A stretch of DNA of 15,571 nucleotides. Origin: JBIICS01 sp044238735 (GTDB lineage: Bacteria > Bacteroidota > Bacteroidia > UBA4408). The stretch lies in contig JBIICS010000065.1 of NCBI GenBank assembly GCA_044238735.1, forward strand, positions 1 to 15,571, given 5' to 3'. Positions 7,092 to 14,537 of this stretch are shown one piece after another. A program made the translations under genes and the position numbers. The notes under the pieces were generated by a model, which had not been told where the DNA came from, did no database searches, and saw only the letters and a program-made list of their open reading frames with translations. Numbering within the stretch: position 1 is the stretch's first letter; each line of letters begins with the position of its first letter.

Positions 7092-7701
7092 TTTTTATAT
7101 GGTTGATATGACTGGGGTTACCTGTAATTTTTATTTGGTATGTATTCTTAAAAAATACAGTTAATGCTTTATTAAGTTTTATGAGTTTGTTATTAAAATC
7201 TTCTTTAGTAAGAATTAAAAAACTCACTTCTGATCTAACGGGAAGATCAATTAAAATGTAGCCTAAGGCTTCATTATATGCTATCGCTTTTTTATTTCTA
7301 TTTAGTACTCTAATAAATGATTTGTTACTAATCTTGAAATAATTGAAAATCACATCTAAAAAAACAATAGAGGCTAGTACCGGAACAGGGCTATCCAGGT
7401 AGTCTTTCTCCCAAATAAAAATACCACCTTCGCCAATGGAAGTCTTTGGATTTAAATTTTTGGCATTGATTAAGCCAATTTTTTTTTCGTTATAACAAAT
7501 CAGAAAGTAGTAATTAAATTCATTATTTATGGAGTTAAACCAAGTTACTTGTTCATCGGGAGAGATGTTTTTTTGATAACTCATTCGCCTTTTAATATCA
7601 GGGCGATTTCGCATGTTTCTTACCAATTCTATGTCTTCTTCTGTTAAGCGGCTTAATTTTAAACCCAAACAACTTATGGTAAGTATATTATTTATACTCA
7701 T
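7042..7701 (-). CDS. GNAT-family N-acyltransferase (PseH/RimJ-like)
   Basis: A 219-residue GNAT protein. The N-terminal pattern LSRLTEEDIELVRNMRN followed by ISPDEQVTWF (near residues 17-56) is typical of Acetyltransf_3 enzymes that acylate 4-amino sugars (PseH-like) or protein N-termini (RimJ/L). The later KSFIRVLNRNKKAIAYNEALGYI is the conserved acceptor and CoA or pantetheine-arm region. It is the last gene of the six-gene minus-strand operon, with an ATGA overlap with the GT2 gene. Because an ACP, two KAS III enzymes and a reductase precede it, it may transfer an ACP-bound acyl group rather than acetyl-CoA; this is inferred from context. The roughly 65 residues after the core are less conserved in appearance. 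Its stop lies 50 bases inside the convergent oxygenase gene. Confidence 0.78.
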   Translation of the reverse strand: MSINNILTISCLGLKLSRLTEEDIELVRNMRNRPDIKRRMSYQKNISPDEQVTWFNSINNEFNYYFLICYNEKKIGLINAKNLNPKTSIGEGGIFIWEKDYLDSPVPVLASIVFLDVIFNYFKISNKSFIRVLNRNKKAIAYNEALGYILIDLPVRSEVSFLILTKEDFNNKLIKLNKALTVFFKNTYQIKITGNPSHINHIKINEYLVAQVQEGNFPV

Positions 7702-8627
7702 TCAATTATTTCTTTAATATGGAAAGCCGGTTTTCTCATTTGCAAGGAAATAATTGTGCCAATGTATTGCGCAAGTGTTCCAATTCCTATTAGGATTAAC
7801 CCGGCACTAAAAGTTACGCTAACTATTAAGGATGTAAAACCAATTACCTTAACTTTAAGTAGAAATTTTTTAATTAAAAAATTAAGTGCTATTATAAAAC
7901 TTATCCCTGCAAAACCAAATCCTAGAGTGGTTATGTATCGAATAGGGATAATAGAATAACCAAATGTATAATTATATATTTCTTTAAAAAGACCATAACT
8001 TTTGTAAGAAGATTTTTTTCTAAAACTTTTCTTTTTCTCTAGTAGGATAAATTTCTTAAAACTAGCACTCCAATCCAGAACCTCGTCAATATTTATAGCA
8101 TAGGAATTTATTTCCTGAGTAAGCAAAGTTTTTCTAAAGATCCTTATAGATGTTCCTAAATTACGTTTATGTTTGTTATGAACTTTAACAATTGTTTTCC
8201 AACTGCTTGCTCCAATTTTTTTGATTAAACTTTTATTTAAATCTTTTATTAAACCATAAACAATATCTGTATCCTCTTCTTCATGCGTTTTAATTAGATT
8301 CTTTAATTCTTCGCTTTGGTATAGATAGTCATCGTCTAAGGTAATAATGCAATTATTATCAGCCTTAAGGATCCCGCAGTAGGTTGCATTTTGTTGTCCA
8401 AAATTTCTGCTTAGATTTATTATTTTTAATGTTAAACCCTGGTGCTTTTTTTTAAACTCAACCATTTTTAACCAAGTGTCGTCCTCACTACCATCATTTA
8501 CTATTATAATTTCTCTAATGGAGGTAATGGTTGAAGCAGCAACTATTAGATTTTTTAGCGTTTCATCTATAAAATTACCCGAATTAAAAGCGGGTATAAC
8601 AATGCTATAGTTGTAATTATTTTCCAT
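7698..8627 (-). CDS. GT2 glycosyltransferase, ArnC/GtrB/DPM-like with membrane C-terminus
   Basis: Residues 7-130 form a GT-A fold GT2 domain: YSIVIPAFNSGNFI, IIVNDGSEDDT (nucleotide site), LSRNFGQQNA, and ITLDDDYLYQSEEL with the metal-binding DxD. The C-terminal third has two long hydrophobic segments (about 232-254 and 262-292) ending in GTLAQYIGTIISLQMRKPAF. This layout matches ArnC, GtrB and DPM-type enzymes, which transfer a sugar from a nucleotide to undecaprenyl or dolichyl phosphate on the cytoplasmic face. A carrier-linked monosaccharide made this way is what GT-C transferases, such as the two in this window, would use; that link is inferred. It starts 11 bases inside the SDR gene and overlaps the GNAT gene by 4 (ATGA). 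The sugar is unknown. Confidence 0.85.
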   Translation of the reverse strand: MENNYNYSIVIPAFNSGNFIDETLKNLIVAASTITSIREIIIVNDGSEDDTWLKMVEFKKKHQGLTLKIINLSRNFGQQNATYCGILKADNNCIITLDDDYLYQSEELKNLIKTHEEEDTDIVYGLIKDLNKSLIKKIGASSWKTIVKVHNKHKRNLGTSIRIFRKTLLTQEINSYAINIDEVLDWSASFKKFILLEKKKSFRKKSSYKSYGLFKEIYNYTFGYSIIPIRYITTLGFGFAGISFIIALNFLIKKFLLKVKVIGFTSLIVSVTFSAGLILIGIGTLAQYIGTIISLQMRKPAFHIKEIIE

Positions 8628-9372
8628 AAAGCAAATGTCCTCCTTCCATCATAATATTTTGTCCGGTTATCCATCCGCTCGCCGATGATATTAAGAATGT
8701 TGCCATTCGGGCGATATCTTCCGGCTTGCCAAAACCAAATGGATAAGTAGCTTCATGATTTTTAAAAGCTTCGGTTGTGTTAGCTTCTCTACTTAACTCC
8801 AAAATAGGAGTTTCTACAAGTCCGGGTGATATGATATTTGATCGTATTTTTTTCGAACTGTATTCTACAGCTATTGTTTTAGCATATGCTTCAAGAGCGG
8901 CTTTTGAAGATGTATATAAGGCGCCCCCAAAATAAGGATGTTTGCTGGATATAGAAGATAAAAAAACAAACGAGGACCCTTTGTTTGCCAAATTATTTGA
9001 GAACAGTGCTGAGGTTAACAAAACAGGTGATGTATAATTAATTTTAAAGATTTCATCAATATGATGTTGCTTTATAAATTTCAATGGAAGTGGTTTAACA
9101 ATTCCTGCACAATAAACAGCTCCATCTATCGACTCGTTTTTGATGTTGTTAATCAAAGTTTCAATTCCATGGTGCTCTGAAATATCGGCTTTAATAATTT
9201 TATGTAAAGTGTAATTATCAAGTTTAGAGAAAGTTTCATTTAAACGCTCCTCAGATCTTCCATTAATTATAACTCTGGCTCCCAAATGGGCAAGCATAAT
9301 GGCCGTTGCTCTACCTATGCCCGATGAGGCGCCTGTAATTAGAACGGTTTTATTTTTTAAATCTTCAAACAT
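8617..9372 (-). CDS. SDR-family oxidoreductase (FabG-like)
   Basis: A classical short-chain dehydrogenase/reductase of 251 residues. TGASSGIG (13-20) binds the cofactor, and the basic NGRSEERL after beta-2 suggests NADP(H). Also visible are Asn111 and the catalytic Ser140, Tyr153 and Lys157 (ALYTSSKAAL). PGLVETPI and the C-terminal ASGWITGQNIMMEGG are FabG-like. Placed directly after two ketoacyl synthases and an ACP, it most likely reduces a 3-ketoacyl-ACP to the 3-hydroxyacyl form; a sugar dehydrogenase is the alternative. It starts with a TAATG junction (one shared base with the KAS III gene) and its end overlaps the GT2 gene by 11 bases. Confidence 0.87.
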   Translation of the reverse strand: MFEDLKNKTVLITGASSGIGRATAIMLAHLGARVIINGRSEERLNETFSKLDNYTLHKIIKADISEHHGIETLINNIKNESIDGAVYCAGIVKPLPLKFIKQHHIDEIFKINYTSPVLLTSALFSNNLANKGSSFVFLSSISSKHPYFGGALYTSSKAALEAYAKTIAVEYSSKKIRSNIISPGLVETPILELSREANTTEAFKNHEATYPFGFGKPEDIARMATFLISSASGWITGQNIMMEGGHLLYGK

Positions 9373-10418
9373 TAGCCCAATTCACTTAATTCACAAATAA
9401 TTAAATTTTCAATGCTTGCAATACAGGTTCCCCAAGATAAACCAACTCCAAATCCACAAAACAATACTTCTATTTTTTTATTAATTAAGAGATTTCGGTT
9501 TACTACCATGCTAAGTGGAATTGATGCAGAGCTCGTATTGCCAAAATCTTCTATTGAATTTAAAAATTTGTTTTCATCTAACTTTAGTTTTCTTCGAATA
9601 GTATCGATTATAAGTTTGTTAGCCTGGTGTAAAATAAAGTAATGAGGTGATGTGATATCCTTATGAGCAAAACGAAGAGTATTAATGATGCTTTCGGGAA
9701 CTTTACCGGTAGAAAAGGAAAATACTTTTAATCCATCAAGCTTAAGTGAAAGGTTTTCATCATGAATTCTTAATTCATCTGTAATCACCGGAAATTTGCC
9801 CGGATTACGAGCTCCACCATCATTTATAATTATGGCTTCAAATCCGCTTCCATCAGCATTAACCTCAAAAAAAAGAGGATCAGCTTCAGGATTAAATTCT
9901 AATGCAGTTGCGGTACCTGCATCACCAAAAAGGGGATAAGTTGCTTTATCTTTCTTATTAAGCATAATGGAAGATTTATCCCCGCATAAGAGCAATCCCT
10001 TTTTGTTAACTGCATTTCCAAGTAATTGACTTAATACTGCAAGTCCATAAACAAATCCCGAACATCCAATGCTAATATCAAAACACATGGCACTTGTTTT
10101 CATACCTAATTTATTTTGAATAATAGGAGCGGTTGCAGGCAATACATAATCCGGCGATTGAGAAGCAATAACAAGAACATCAATATCTTGTGCCGACCAA
10201 TTTAATTCAGATAATAATTTTTGAGCAGCATTTAAACATAAATCGCTTGCGCTGAGATGAAGCGGTGCAATTCTTCGTTCCTTTATTCCGGTGGTTTTAA
10301 TGTATATGTTTTTTTCGTTTTCTGATTCGAAAGGATAATCGGCATTACATTCTTTGTTTTTAGGAACCGTAGCCGATATACCTCTAATCGAAATATGCTC
10401 AACCTTGAATAAAGCCAT
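9372..10418 (-). CDS. 3-oxoacyl-ACP synthase III family protein (second KAS III)
   Basis: FabH-like thiolase-fold enzyme, 348 residues. KAS III condenses an acyl-CoA starter with malonyl-ACP. The catalytic triad is complete: Cys119 in DISIGCSGFVYGL, His264 in FILHQANKLI and Asn294 in FGNTSSASIP. The C-terminal GFGVGLSWGT motif is also typical. It is separated from the other KAS III only by the ACP gene, and the two differ clearly around the substrate region, so they are probably not redundant: they may take different starters, or one may act in acyl transfer. Both ends use TAATG one-base overlaps, with the ACP gene before and the SDR after, which points to coupled translation. The primary-metabolism FabH is expected elsewhere in the genome. 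Confidence 0.9.
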   Translation of the reverse strand: MALFKVEHISIRGISATVPKNKECNADYPFESENEKNIYIKTTGIKERRIAPLHLSASDLCLNAAQKLLSELNWSAQDIDVLVIASQSPDYVLPATAPIIQNKLGMKTSAMCFDISIGCSGFVYGLAVLSQLLGNAVNKKGLLLCGDKSSIMLNKKDKATYPLFGDAGTATALEFNPEADPLFFEVNADGSGFEAIIINDGGARNPGKFPVITDELRIHDENLSLKLDGLKVFSFSTGKVPESIINTLRFAHKDITSPHYFILHQANKLIIDTIRRKLKLDENKFLNSIEDFGNTSSASIPLSMVVNRNLLINKKIEVLFCGFGVGLSWGTCIASIENLIICELSELG

Positions 10419-10651
10419 TATGCTTTTTTCTTTTCAATAATCTTAAATAAATCGCTAACTGTATTAGCCGATTTTAAATCGCTCGCATCCAATGCTACAC
10501 CGTATTCTGCTTCTGCCAGTGCTACCAAAATTAAAGCGTGAACTGAGCTCCAGTTTTTTAAATCTTTAAAGCTGGAATTAGGAGTAATTTCTCCGGTCTC
10601 GTATCCTTCAAACTCTGTTTCAAGTTTTTTTATAAAGTCGTTGATGTTCAT
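10418..10651 (-). CDS. Acyl carrier protein (dedicated, non-canonical)
   Basis: A small helical ACP of 77 residues when started at ATG 10651 (MNINDFIKKLE). A TTG 12 bases upstream would add MIFN, but it lies inside the preceding gene and adds nothing ACP-like. The phosphopantetheine site is LKNWSSVHALIL, with Ser36 in the place of the DSL serine: the usual Asp is Ser35 and Leu is Val37. GVALDASDLKSANTVSDLFKII (51-72) is the normal helix III-IV region. The WxS variant is seen in ACPs of envelope and secondary pathways rather than in fatty acid synthesis. A phosphopantetheinyl transferase must come from elsewhere. It lies between the two KAS III genes, 1 base after the stop of the first, and shares one base with the second. 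Confidence 0.85.
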   Translation of the reverse strand: MNINDFIKKLETEFEGYETGEITPNSSFKDLKNWSSVHALILVALAEAEYGVALDASDLKSANTVSDLFKIIEKKKA

Positions 10652-10652
10652 G

Positions 10653-11660
10653 TTAAAAATCAATTATTGTTGCTCCCCATGAGTAACCTATACCAAATCC
10701 AGCAATTAAAACTTTAGTGTTTGGTTTAATTTTTTCAATAGCCTCTGCTTGTTTAATTGCAATGGGTATAGAATTCGAAACGGTGTTGCCCACATATTCA
10801 ATATTACTGAAAAATTTTGATTCCGGAATTTTAATTTTTTTTCTGAGGGCTTCATTCATCGGTCCGTTTGCCTGATGAAAAATAAATAAATCAATTTCTT
10901 CAAAAGAACAATTGTTTTTAATCAGCGTATCTTCAATTAATTGAGGAACGGTTCGATATGCAAAAAGAAAAATTTCTTTTGAGTTCATTTCCATCTGGCC
11001 AAGTAACATGCCGTTTGCGTCGCTGTTTTCTTCAATCCATTTTAAGTCGGCAGGATTTCGGGTACAACTTCTGTATACAATTAAATTTTCATAACCCGAG
11101 CCATCTGTCCCGGTAATAAATTTTCCAATGCCTTTATTAGTTGTTGTTCCTGAGATTAAGGTTGCGCATCCAGCATCGCTAAATAAGGACCTTAGCTCTA
11201 AGTTTTTTGGATTAGTAACCGTACTTGCAATTTCTGCGGTTATAAATAAAACATTTTTTGCATTACCCGAAATTATAAGTGATTGAGCTAGCAAAAGACC
11301 ATTTATAAAGCCAGTACAGCCCATCGGGATGTCTATTGCAGTCGTATTTTTTGATAGTTGCAATCGATTTTGTAAAATGCAGGCTGTTGTAGGAGCCTTA
11401 TAGTCAAGGCCTTCGGTGCAAAACAATATAAAGTCTATATCGTCAGTTTCCTCCTTTTTCATTTTACTCAACAGTATTTTTGCCGCCTCAAAACCGAGGT
11501 CAGAGCCAATTACTCCATTAGACGTTTTATAACGGGATTTAACGCCAGTTTTAGTAAAAATATCAGAATGATTGATGCTGAATTCTGAGGCTAAATCCAG
11601 ATTACTAACCTTGTTTGGAGGAAAGTAATATTCAATATCTTTTATGTAAGCTTTTTGCAA
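10653..11660 (-). CDS. 3-oxoacyl-ACP synthase III family protein (first KAS III)
   Basis: First gene of the six-gene operon: a 335-residue FabH-like enzyme with Cys115 in DIPMGCTGFING, His262 in FIFHQANGPM and Asn292 in YVGNTVSNSIP, so the condensing triad is intact. FGIGYSWGATI near the C-terminus is the family's closing motif. The start is TTG at 11660-11658. Upstream, the frame hits a stop with no ATG, and the resulting N-terminus (MQKAYIKDIEYYFPPNKVSN) matches where KAS III proteins normally begin. An AAAGG sits immediately before it, close for a ribosome site. It is divergent from the small secreted protein gene across 61 bases, and no exact TAnnTTTG faces this operon. Its starter substrate is unknown. 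Confidence 0.9.
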   Translation of the reverse strand: MQKAYIKDIEYYFPPNKVSNLDLASEFSINHSDIFTKTGVKSRYKTSNGVIGSDLGFEAAKILLSKMKKEETDDIDFILFCTEGLDYKAPTTACILQNRLQLSKNTTAIDIPMGCTGFINGLLLAQSLIISGNAKNVLFITAEIASTVTNPKNLELRSLFSDAGCATLISGTTTNKGIGKFITGTDGSGYENLIVYRSCTRNPADLKWIEENSDANGMLLGQMEMNSKEIFLFAYRTVPQLIEDTLIKNNCSFEEIDLFIFHQANGPMNEALRKKIKIPESKFFSNIEYVGNTVSNSIPIAIKQAEAIEKIKPNTKVLIAGFGIGYSWGATIIDF

Positions 11661-11666
11661 ACCTTT

Positions 11667-11674
11667 TATATTTG
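11667..11674 (+). promoter_or_regulatory. Putative Bacteroidota -7 element for the 11722 gene
   Basis: TATATTTG is an exact TAnnTTTG match. Transcription starting a few bases after it would give a leader of roughly 40 bases before the ATG at 11722. A clear -33 TTTG at normal spacing was not found, so this is a one-element call. It may drive the secreted protein gene, GT-C paralogue and downstream genes. Confidence 0.45.
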
Positions 11675-11721
11675 AGCAATTTTAATTAATTTTATCAATA
11701 TAAATTTAAAAAATAATAAAA

Positions 11722-12138
11722 ATGAAAAATTTAACTATCGTTTTGGGATTATTGCTTACCCTTTTTTCTGTTGATGTTTTTTGTCAAACAGAGAGAGTAA
11801 TTATTTCTTATAATTCCAGAGGTGGAACCAAAGCTGTGAGTGATAATAGAAAGGAAATTAGATACACCATCAAAAATGTAAAAAATGAATCTCAATTAAA
11901 CGAAATTAAATCTACTTTAAAACAATTCAAAGAGATTTATACGGTTGAAACTACTGCAGCAAAATCTAAAGGAGAATACAACGCTGTTTTACTTGCTAAT
12001 AAAGCTTGTACCACTGAACGTTTTGAGCAAATTGTGATGGCTTGCGGGTTTAAAGAAATCGAATTAGACGGAAAGTTAATTCCGATTAATAAATTACATG
12101 AATCCCTGCCAGGAAAAAGTCAAAATAAAGCAAAATAG
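11722..12138 (+). CDS. Small exported protein of unknown function
   Basis: I do not recognise this 138-residue protein. Residues 1-22 are a clear Sec signal peptide (MKNLTIVLGLLLTLFSVDVFCQ) with likely cleavage near CQ-TE. The mature part reads as alternating strands and helices: IRYTIKNV, a helix ESQLNEIKSTLKQF, IYTVETTAA, GEYNAVLLAN, a helix TERFEQIVMACGF, and KEIELDG. That order fits a beta-alpha-beta-beta-alpha-beta ferredoxin-like fold, similar to HMA-type periplasmic domains but without a CxxC metal site. It ends in a basic tail. The GT-C/TPR gene starts 3 bases after its stop, so they are almost certainly co-transcribed, and the protein could be a partner or substrate of that transferase. 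Confidence 0.75.
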   Translation: MKNLTIVLGLLLTLFSVDVFCQTERVIISYNSRGGTKAVSDNRKEIRYTIKNVKNESQLNEIKSTLKQFKEIYTVETTAAKSKGEYNAVLLANKACTTERFEQIVMACGFKEIELDGKLIPINKLHESLPGKSQNKAK

Positions 12139-12141
12139 TTA

Positions 12142-14091
12142 ATGCCTAAAATTTTCTCGAAAGGCTTCTATAATGAATCATCATTAAGAAGCCTTTCTTT
12201 TTGCTTATTATTAATAGTTGGATTCACTTACTTTAATTCGCTTTTTAATCAATTTAGTCTAGATGATGAGTTTGTTACGGTTACTGATGCCAGTAATTAT
12301 GAATTAAAGCACGGAAAAATTCCTAATCACCCTTTTGTTACAAAGGGATTGTTTGGGATAAAAGATGCGTTTGCTTCAACATTAAGCAGTTCAGGGGTTC
12401 AAACAGGGGCTTATCGCCCTGTTGTAACAAGCAGTTTTTGTATTGAATATGCGGTATGGGGAGTGAATCCCTTTTTAAGTCACACCCTTAATTTAGCGTT
12501 ATATCTTACTATAATTTGGTTAGTTTTTAAGGTTCTGGTCAACTCTTTTAAATGTGATCGGTTTTCTGCATTTTGGATTACACTTCTTTTTGCACTTCAT
12601 CCTTCTCATACCGAAATTATTGCCAGTTTAAAGGGTAGAGATGAATTGCTTTGGTTTCTGTTTGCAGTTTTGGCCTTTAAACAATATTTAATTTGGCTAT
12701 ACTCAAATCAATTAATTATTAGGTGGCGAAGTGCGATTTTATTTTTTTTATTTATAATCTTTTCTTTACTATCCAAAACTACAGCCGTATTAATATTTCC
12801 GCTAATACTCATTTATACTTATAATAAAAGGCCTGTATTTAAACTTAGAGATTACAGTCTTTCTGTTTCAGTAGTTTTAATTTATTTGCTCTATTCGTTT
12901 GCCAAGAAATTTATTATTATTGATATGAGTCAAATACGTTACAGTTACTTTATCGAAAACCCTTTACATGTTCGAAAAGAAATTGTGTTTAAGATAATTG
13001 CTTTTTTTAGCAGTTATGGATTTTATTTTAAAGAGCTTGCTTGGCCATATAAGCAGCTGTTTTACTATGGTTATAATTATATAGAAATTCTTAATCCATT
13101 CAATATTTATTTTATTGCCGGACTTTTGGTTTTCTATTGTTTGATTTATCTTTCAATCAAAAATCGCGATTATCGTTTTGTTTTTTTCTCTCTTTTTATT
13201 TCTATAATCCCATTTTCCAATATAATACCTGTTCAGGGAATAGTGGCAGAACGTTATTTATTTTTACCAAGTATCTTTTTTTCTGGATTTTTAATAAACT
13301 TTTTATATCAAACTCAATTACCTTTTTTTGTTAATAATGCTTTAAACATTTTAATTGTTTTATGCTTGTCTTATATGTTATACGACATTAACAGAAATAC
13401 CGTATGGAAAAACAAGCTAACGCTATTTGAAGCGGACATTACTTCCTTAAGTAAATCGGCAAAAGCAAATAATTTAATTGCAAATCATTATTTTGAGGAG
13501 GCTTCCAAAAATTTAGGGACACAAAAAGGCCTAGAACTCGCATATAAGGCCAAATACCATTATGCTCAGTCTATTAGTATTTATGCAGATTATGCGCAGT
13601 CATATCATAATATGGGGGTAATTTATTTTAGTTTCCAAAATCAGACAGATTCAGCTTTAATGTGTTTTAATAAGTCCTTGAGAATTGATACTTTATCGGG
13701 ATCATCAGCTTTTGCTAAAAGTGAAGTTTATCTTAAATTAAACAACCTCGATTCATCTTTTTATTTTTTAAAAAAATCAACACAATATCCAAATCCCGAT
13801 CGGACCGGTGTTATTAAATTGCTCGATTACTACTTTCAAAATAAAGATACTTCTGGAATGCAAGGCCTCCTGTCTAAAACTTTTTTTATTTTTAGTTCCG
13901 ATTACGATTGGAATATCAGAAAGGCTAACTACTATACATTGACCGGTTTTTTTGATAGCTCTATGGTTTATTTTGAAAAGGCATACTTTAAAAACCCAAA
14001 TAATCCATTGAAACAGCATATTTTGAATAATTATATTCAAAACAAAAAGCTCGAAGCAAAAAAACTTTTTATTAAAAGATCCGAGAAATAA
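12142..14091 (+). CDS. Polytopic GT-C (TMTC/PMT-like) transferase with C-terminal TPR domain (paralogue)
   Basis: A 649-residue paralogue of the protein at 2704-4608, with the same plan: about ten membrane segments (about 18-415), then TPR-like repeats (about 440-640). Paired motifs are FNSLFNQFSLDDEFV (acidic pair Asp41-42), YRPVV (91-95), HPSHTEII (153-160), GRDELL (165-170), LLSKTTAV, FYYGYNYI, VAERYLFLPS (368-377, close to the TMTC ERxLYLPS motif) and NRNTVWK. The shared motifs cover both luminal-loop acidic residues and helix boundaries, so both are probably active enzymes. The likely role is transfer of a polyprenyl-phosphate sugar to a periplasmic acceptor bound by the TPRs; donor and acceptor are unknown. 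It starts 3 bases after the 11722 gene. The next gene begins 78 bases downstream. Confidence 0.8.
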   Translation: MPKIFSKGFYNESSLRSLSFCLLLIVGFTYFNSLFNQFSLDDEFVTVTDASNYELKHGKIPNHPFVTKGLFGIKDAFASTLSSSGVQTGAYRPVVTSSFCIEYAVWGVNPFLSHTLNLALYLTIIWLVFKVLVNSFKCDRFSAFWITLLFALHPSHTEIIASLKGRDELLWFLFAVLAFKQYLIWLYSNQLIIRWRSAILFFLFIIFSLLSKTTAVLIFPLILIYTYNKRPVFKLRDYSLSVSVVLIYLLYSFAKKFIIIDMSQIRYSYFIENPLHVRKEIVFKIIAFFSSYGFYFKELAWPYKQLFYYGYNYIEILNPFNIYFIAGLLVFYCLIYLSIKNRDYRFVFFSLFISIIPFSNIIPVQGIVAERYLFLPSIFFSGFLINFLYQTQLPFFVNNALNILIVLCLSYMLYDINRNTVWKNKLTLFEADITSLSKSAKANNLIANHYFEEASKNLGTQKGLELAYKAKYHYAQSISIYADYAQSYHNMGVIYFSFQNQTDSALMCFNKSLRIDTLSGSSAFAKSEVYLKLNNLDSSFYFLKKSTQYPNPDRTGVIKLLDYYFQNKDTSGMQGLLSKTFFIFSSDYDWNIRKANYYTLTGFFDSSMVYFEKAYFKNPNNPLKQHILNNYIQNKKLEAKKLFIKRSEK

Positions 14092-14169
14092 GATGGTATT
14101 TTAATGGGATGATCATTGAACTTTAGTAAAAATTCCCTATATTTATCTATTATTAAACATCCAAAACAC

Positions 14170-14532
14170 ATGAGGCTTATAATAATTTTTTTATTTGCAA
14201 CGATAAGTATATCTGTTACAATGGGGCAATCTAATGTTAAGCGTATCAACGACCCTTCCTTTAAGGCAGTGGCGCTTACTAAAGCCAATATAACTCCCGC
14301 AAAATCTATAGCGCCTTCTGATAACGCTAAATCCAATTCACCTTATTTAGGATTAGAAACATTTATTTTAAAGCGTTTAGTATCCAAAAAATTCCCATCT
14401 AATCTTCCTAAAGCAAAATTAGGTCAATCTAAAGAAGATTATACTCATGATTTATACAAATGGGCTAAAAACAATATGCCTCTTATTAAGCCTGAGTTTT
14501 ATAATGAAATAAATGAGTACAATAAACAGTAA
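14170..14532 (+). CDS. Small exported protein of unknown function
   Basis: Starting at ATG 14170 gives 120 residues with a signal peptide MRLIIIFLFATISISVTMGQ, so I prefer it to the longer frame from TTG 14116, which would put 18 polar residues before the signal. The mature part is short and basic, with no motif I recognise: SNVKRINDPSFKAVALTKAN, a Ser/Pro/Lys-rich linker, then FILKRLVSKKFPSNLPKAK and a helical end KEDYTHDLYKWAKNNMPLIKPEFYNEINEYN. A near match to the -7 element (TATATTTA, 14138-14145) lies upstream. The large secreted protein begins 5 bases after its stop, so the pair is probably co-expressed, and it may be exported together with that protein. Confidence 0.65.
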   Translation: MRLIIIFLFATISISVTMGQSNVKRINDPSFKAVALTKANITPAKSIAPSDNAKSNSPYLGLETFILKRLVSKKFPSNLPKAKLGQSKEDYTHDLYKWAKNNMPLIKPEFYNEINEYNKQ

Positions 14533-14537
14533 TCAAC

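Noticed and set aside
7756..7959. Plus-strand frame within the GT2 gene
   Set aside because: It is a shadow of the membrane region of the glycosyltransferase.
10652..10663. TTG start adding four residues to the ACP
   Set aside because: It lies inside the upstream KAS III gene and adds nothing ACP-like, while ATG 10651 follows the KAS stop by one base.
14116..14169. TTG-initiated N-terminal extension of the 14170 gene
   Set aside because: It would place 18 mostly polar residues before a clean signal peptide; the ATG at 14170 is the better start.
13777..14336. Two minus-strand frames opposite the GT-C paralogue end and the next gene
   Set aside because: They are antisense to well-supported exported and membrane proteins and show no family motif.
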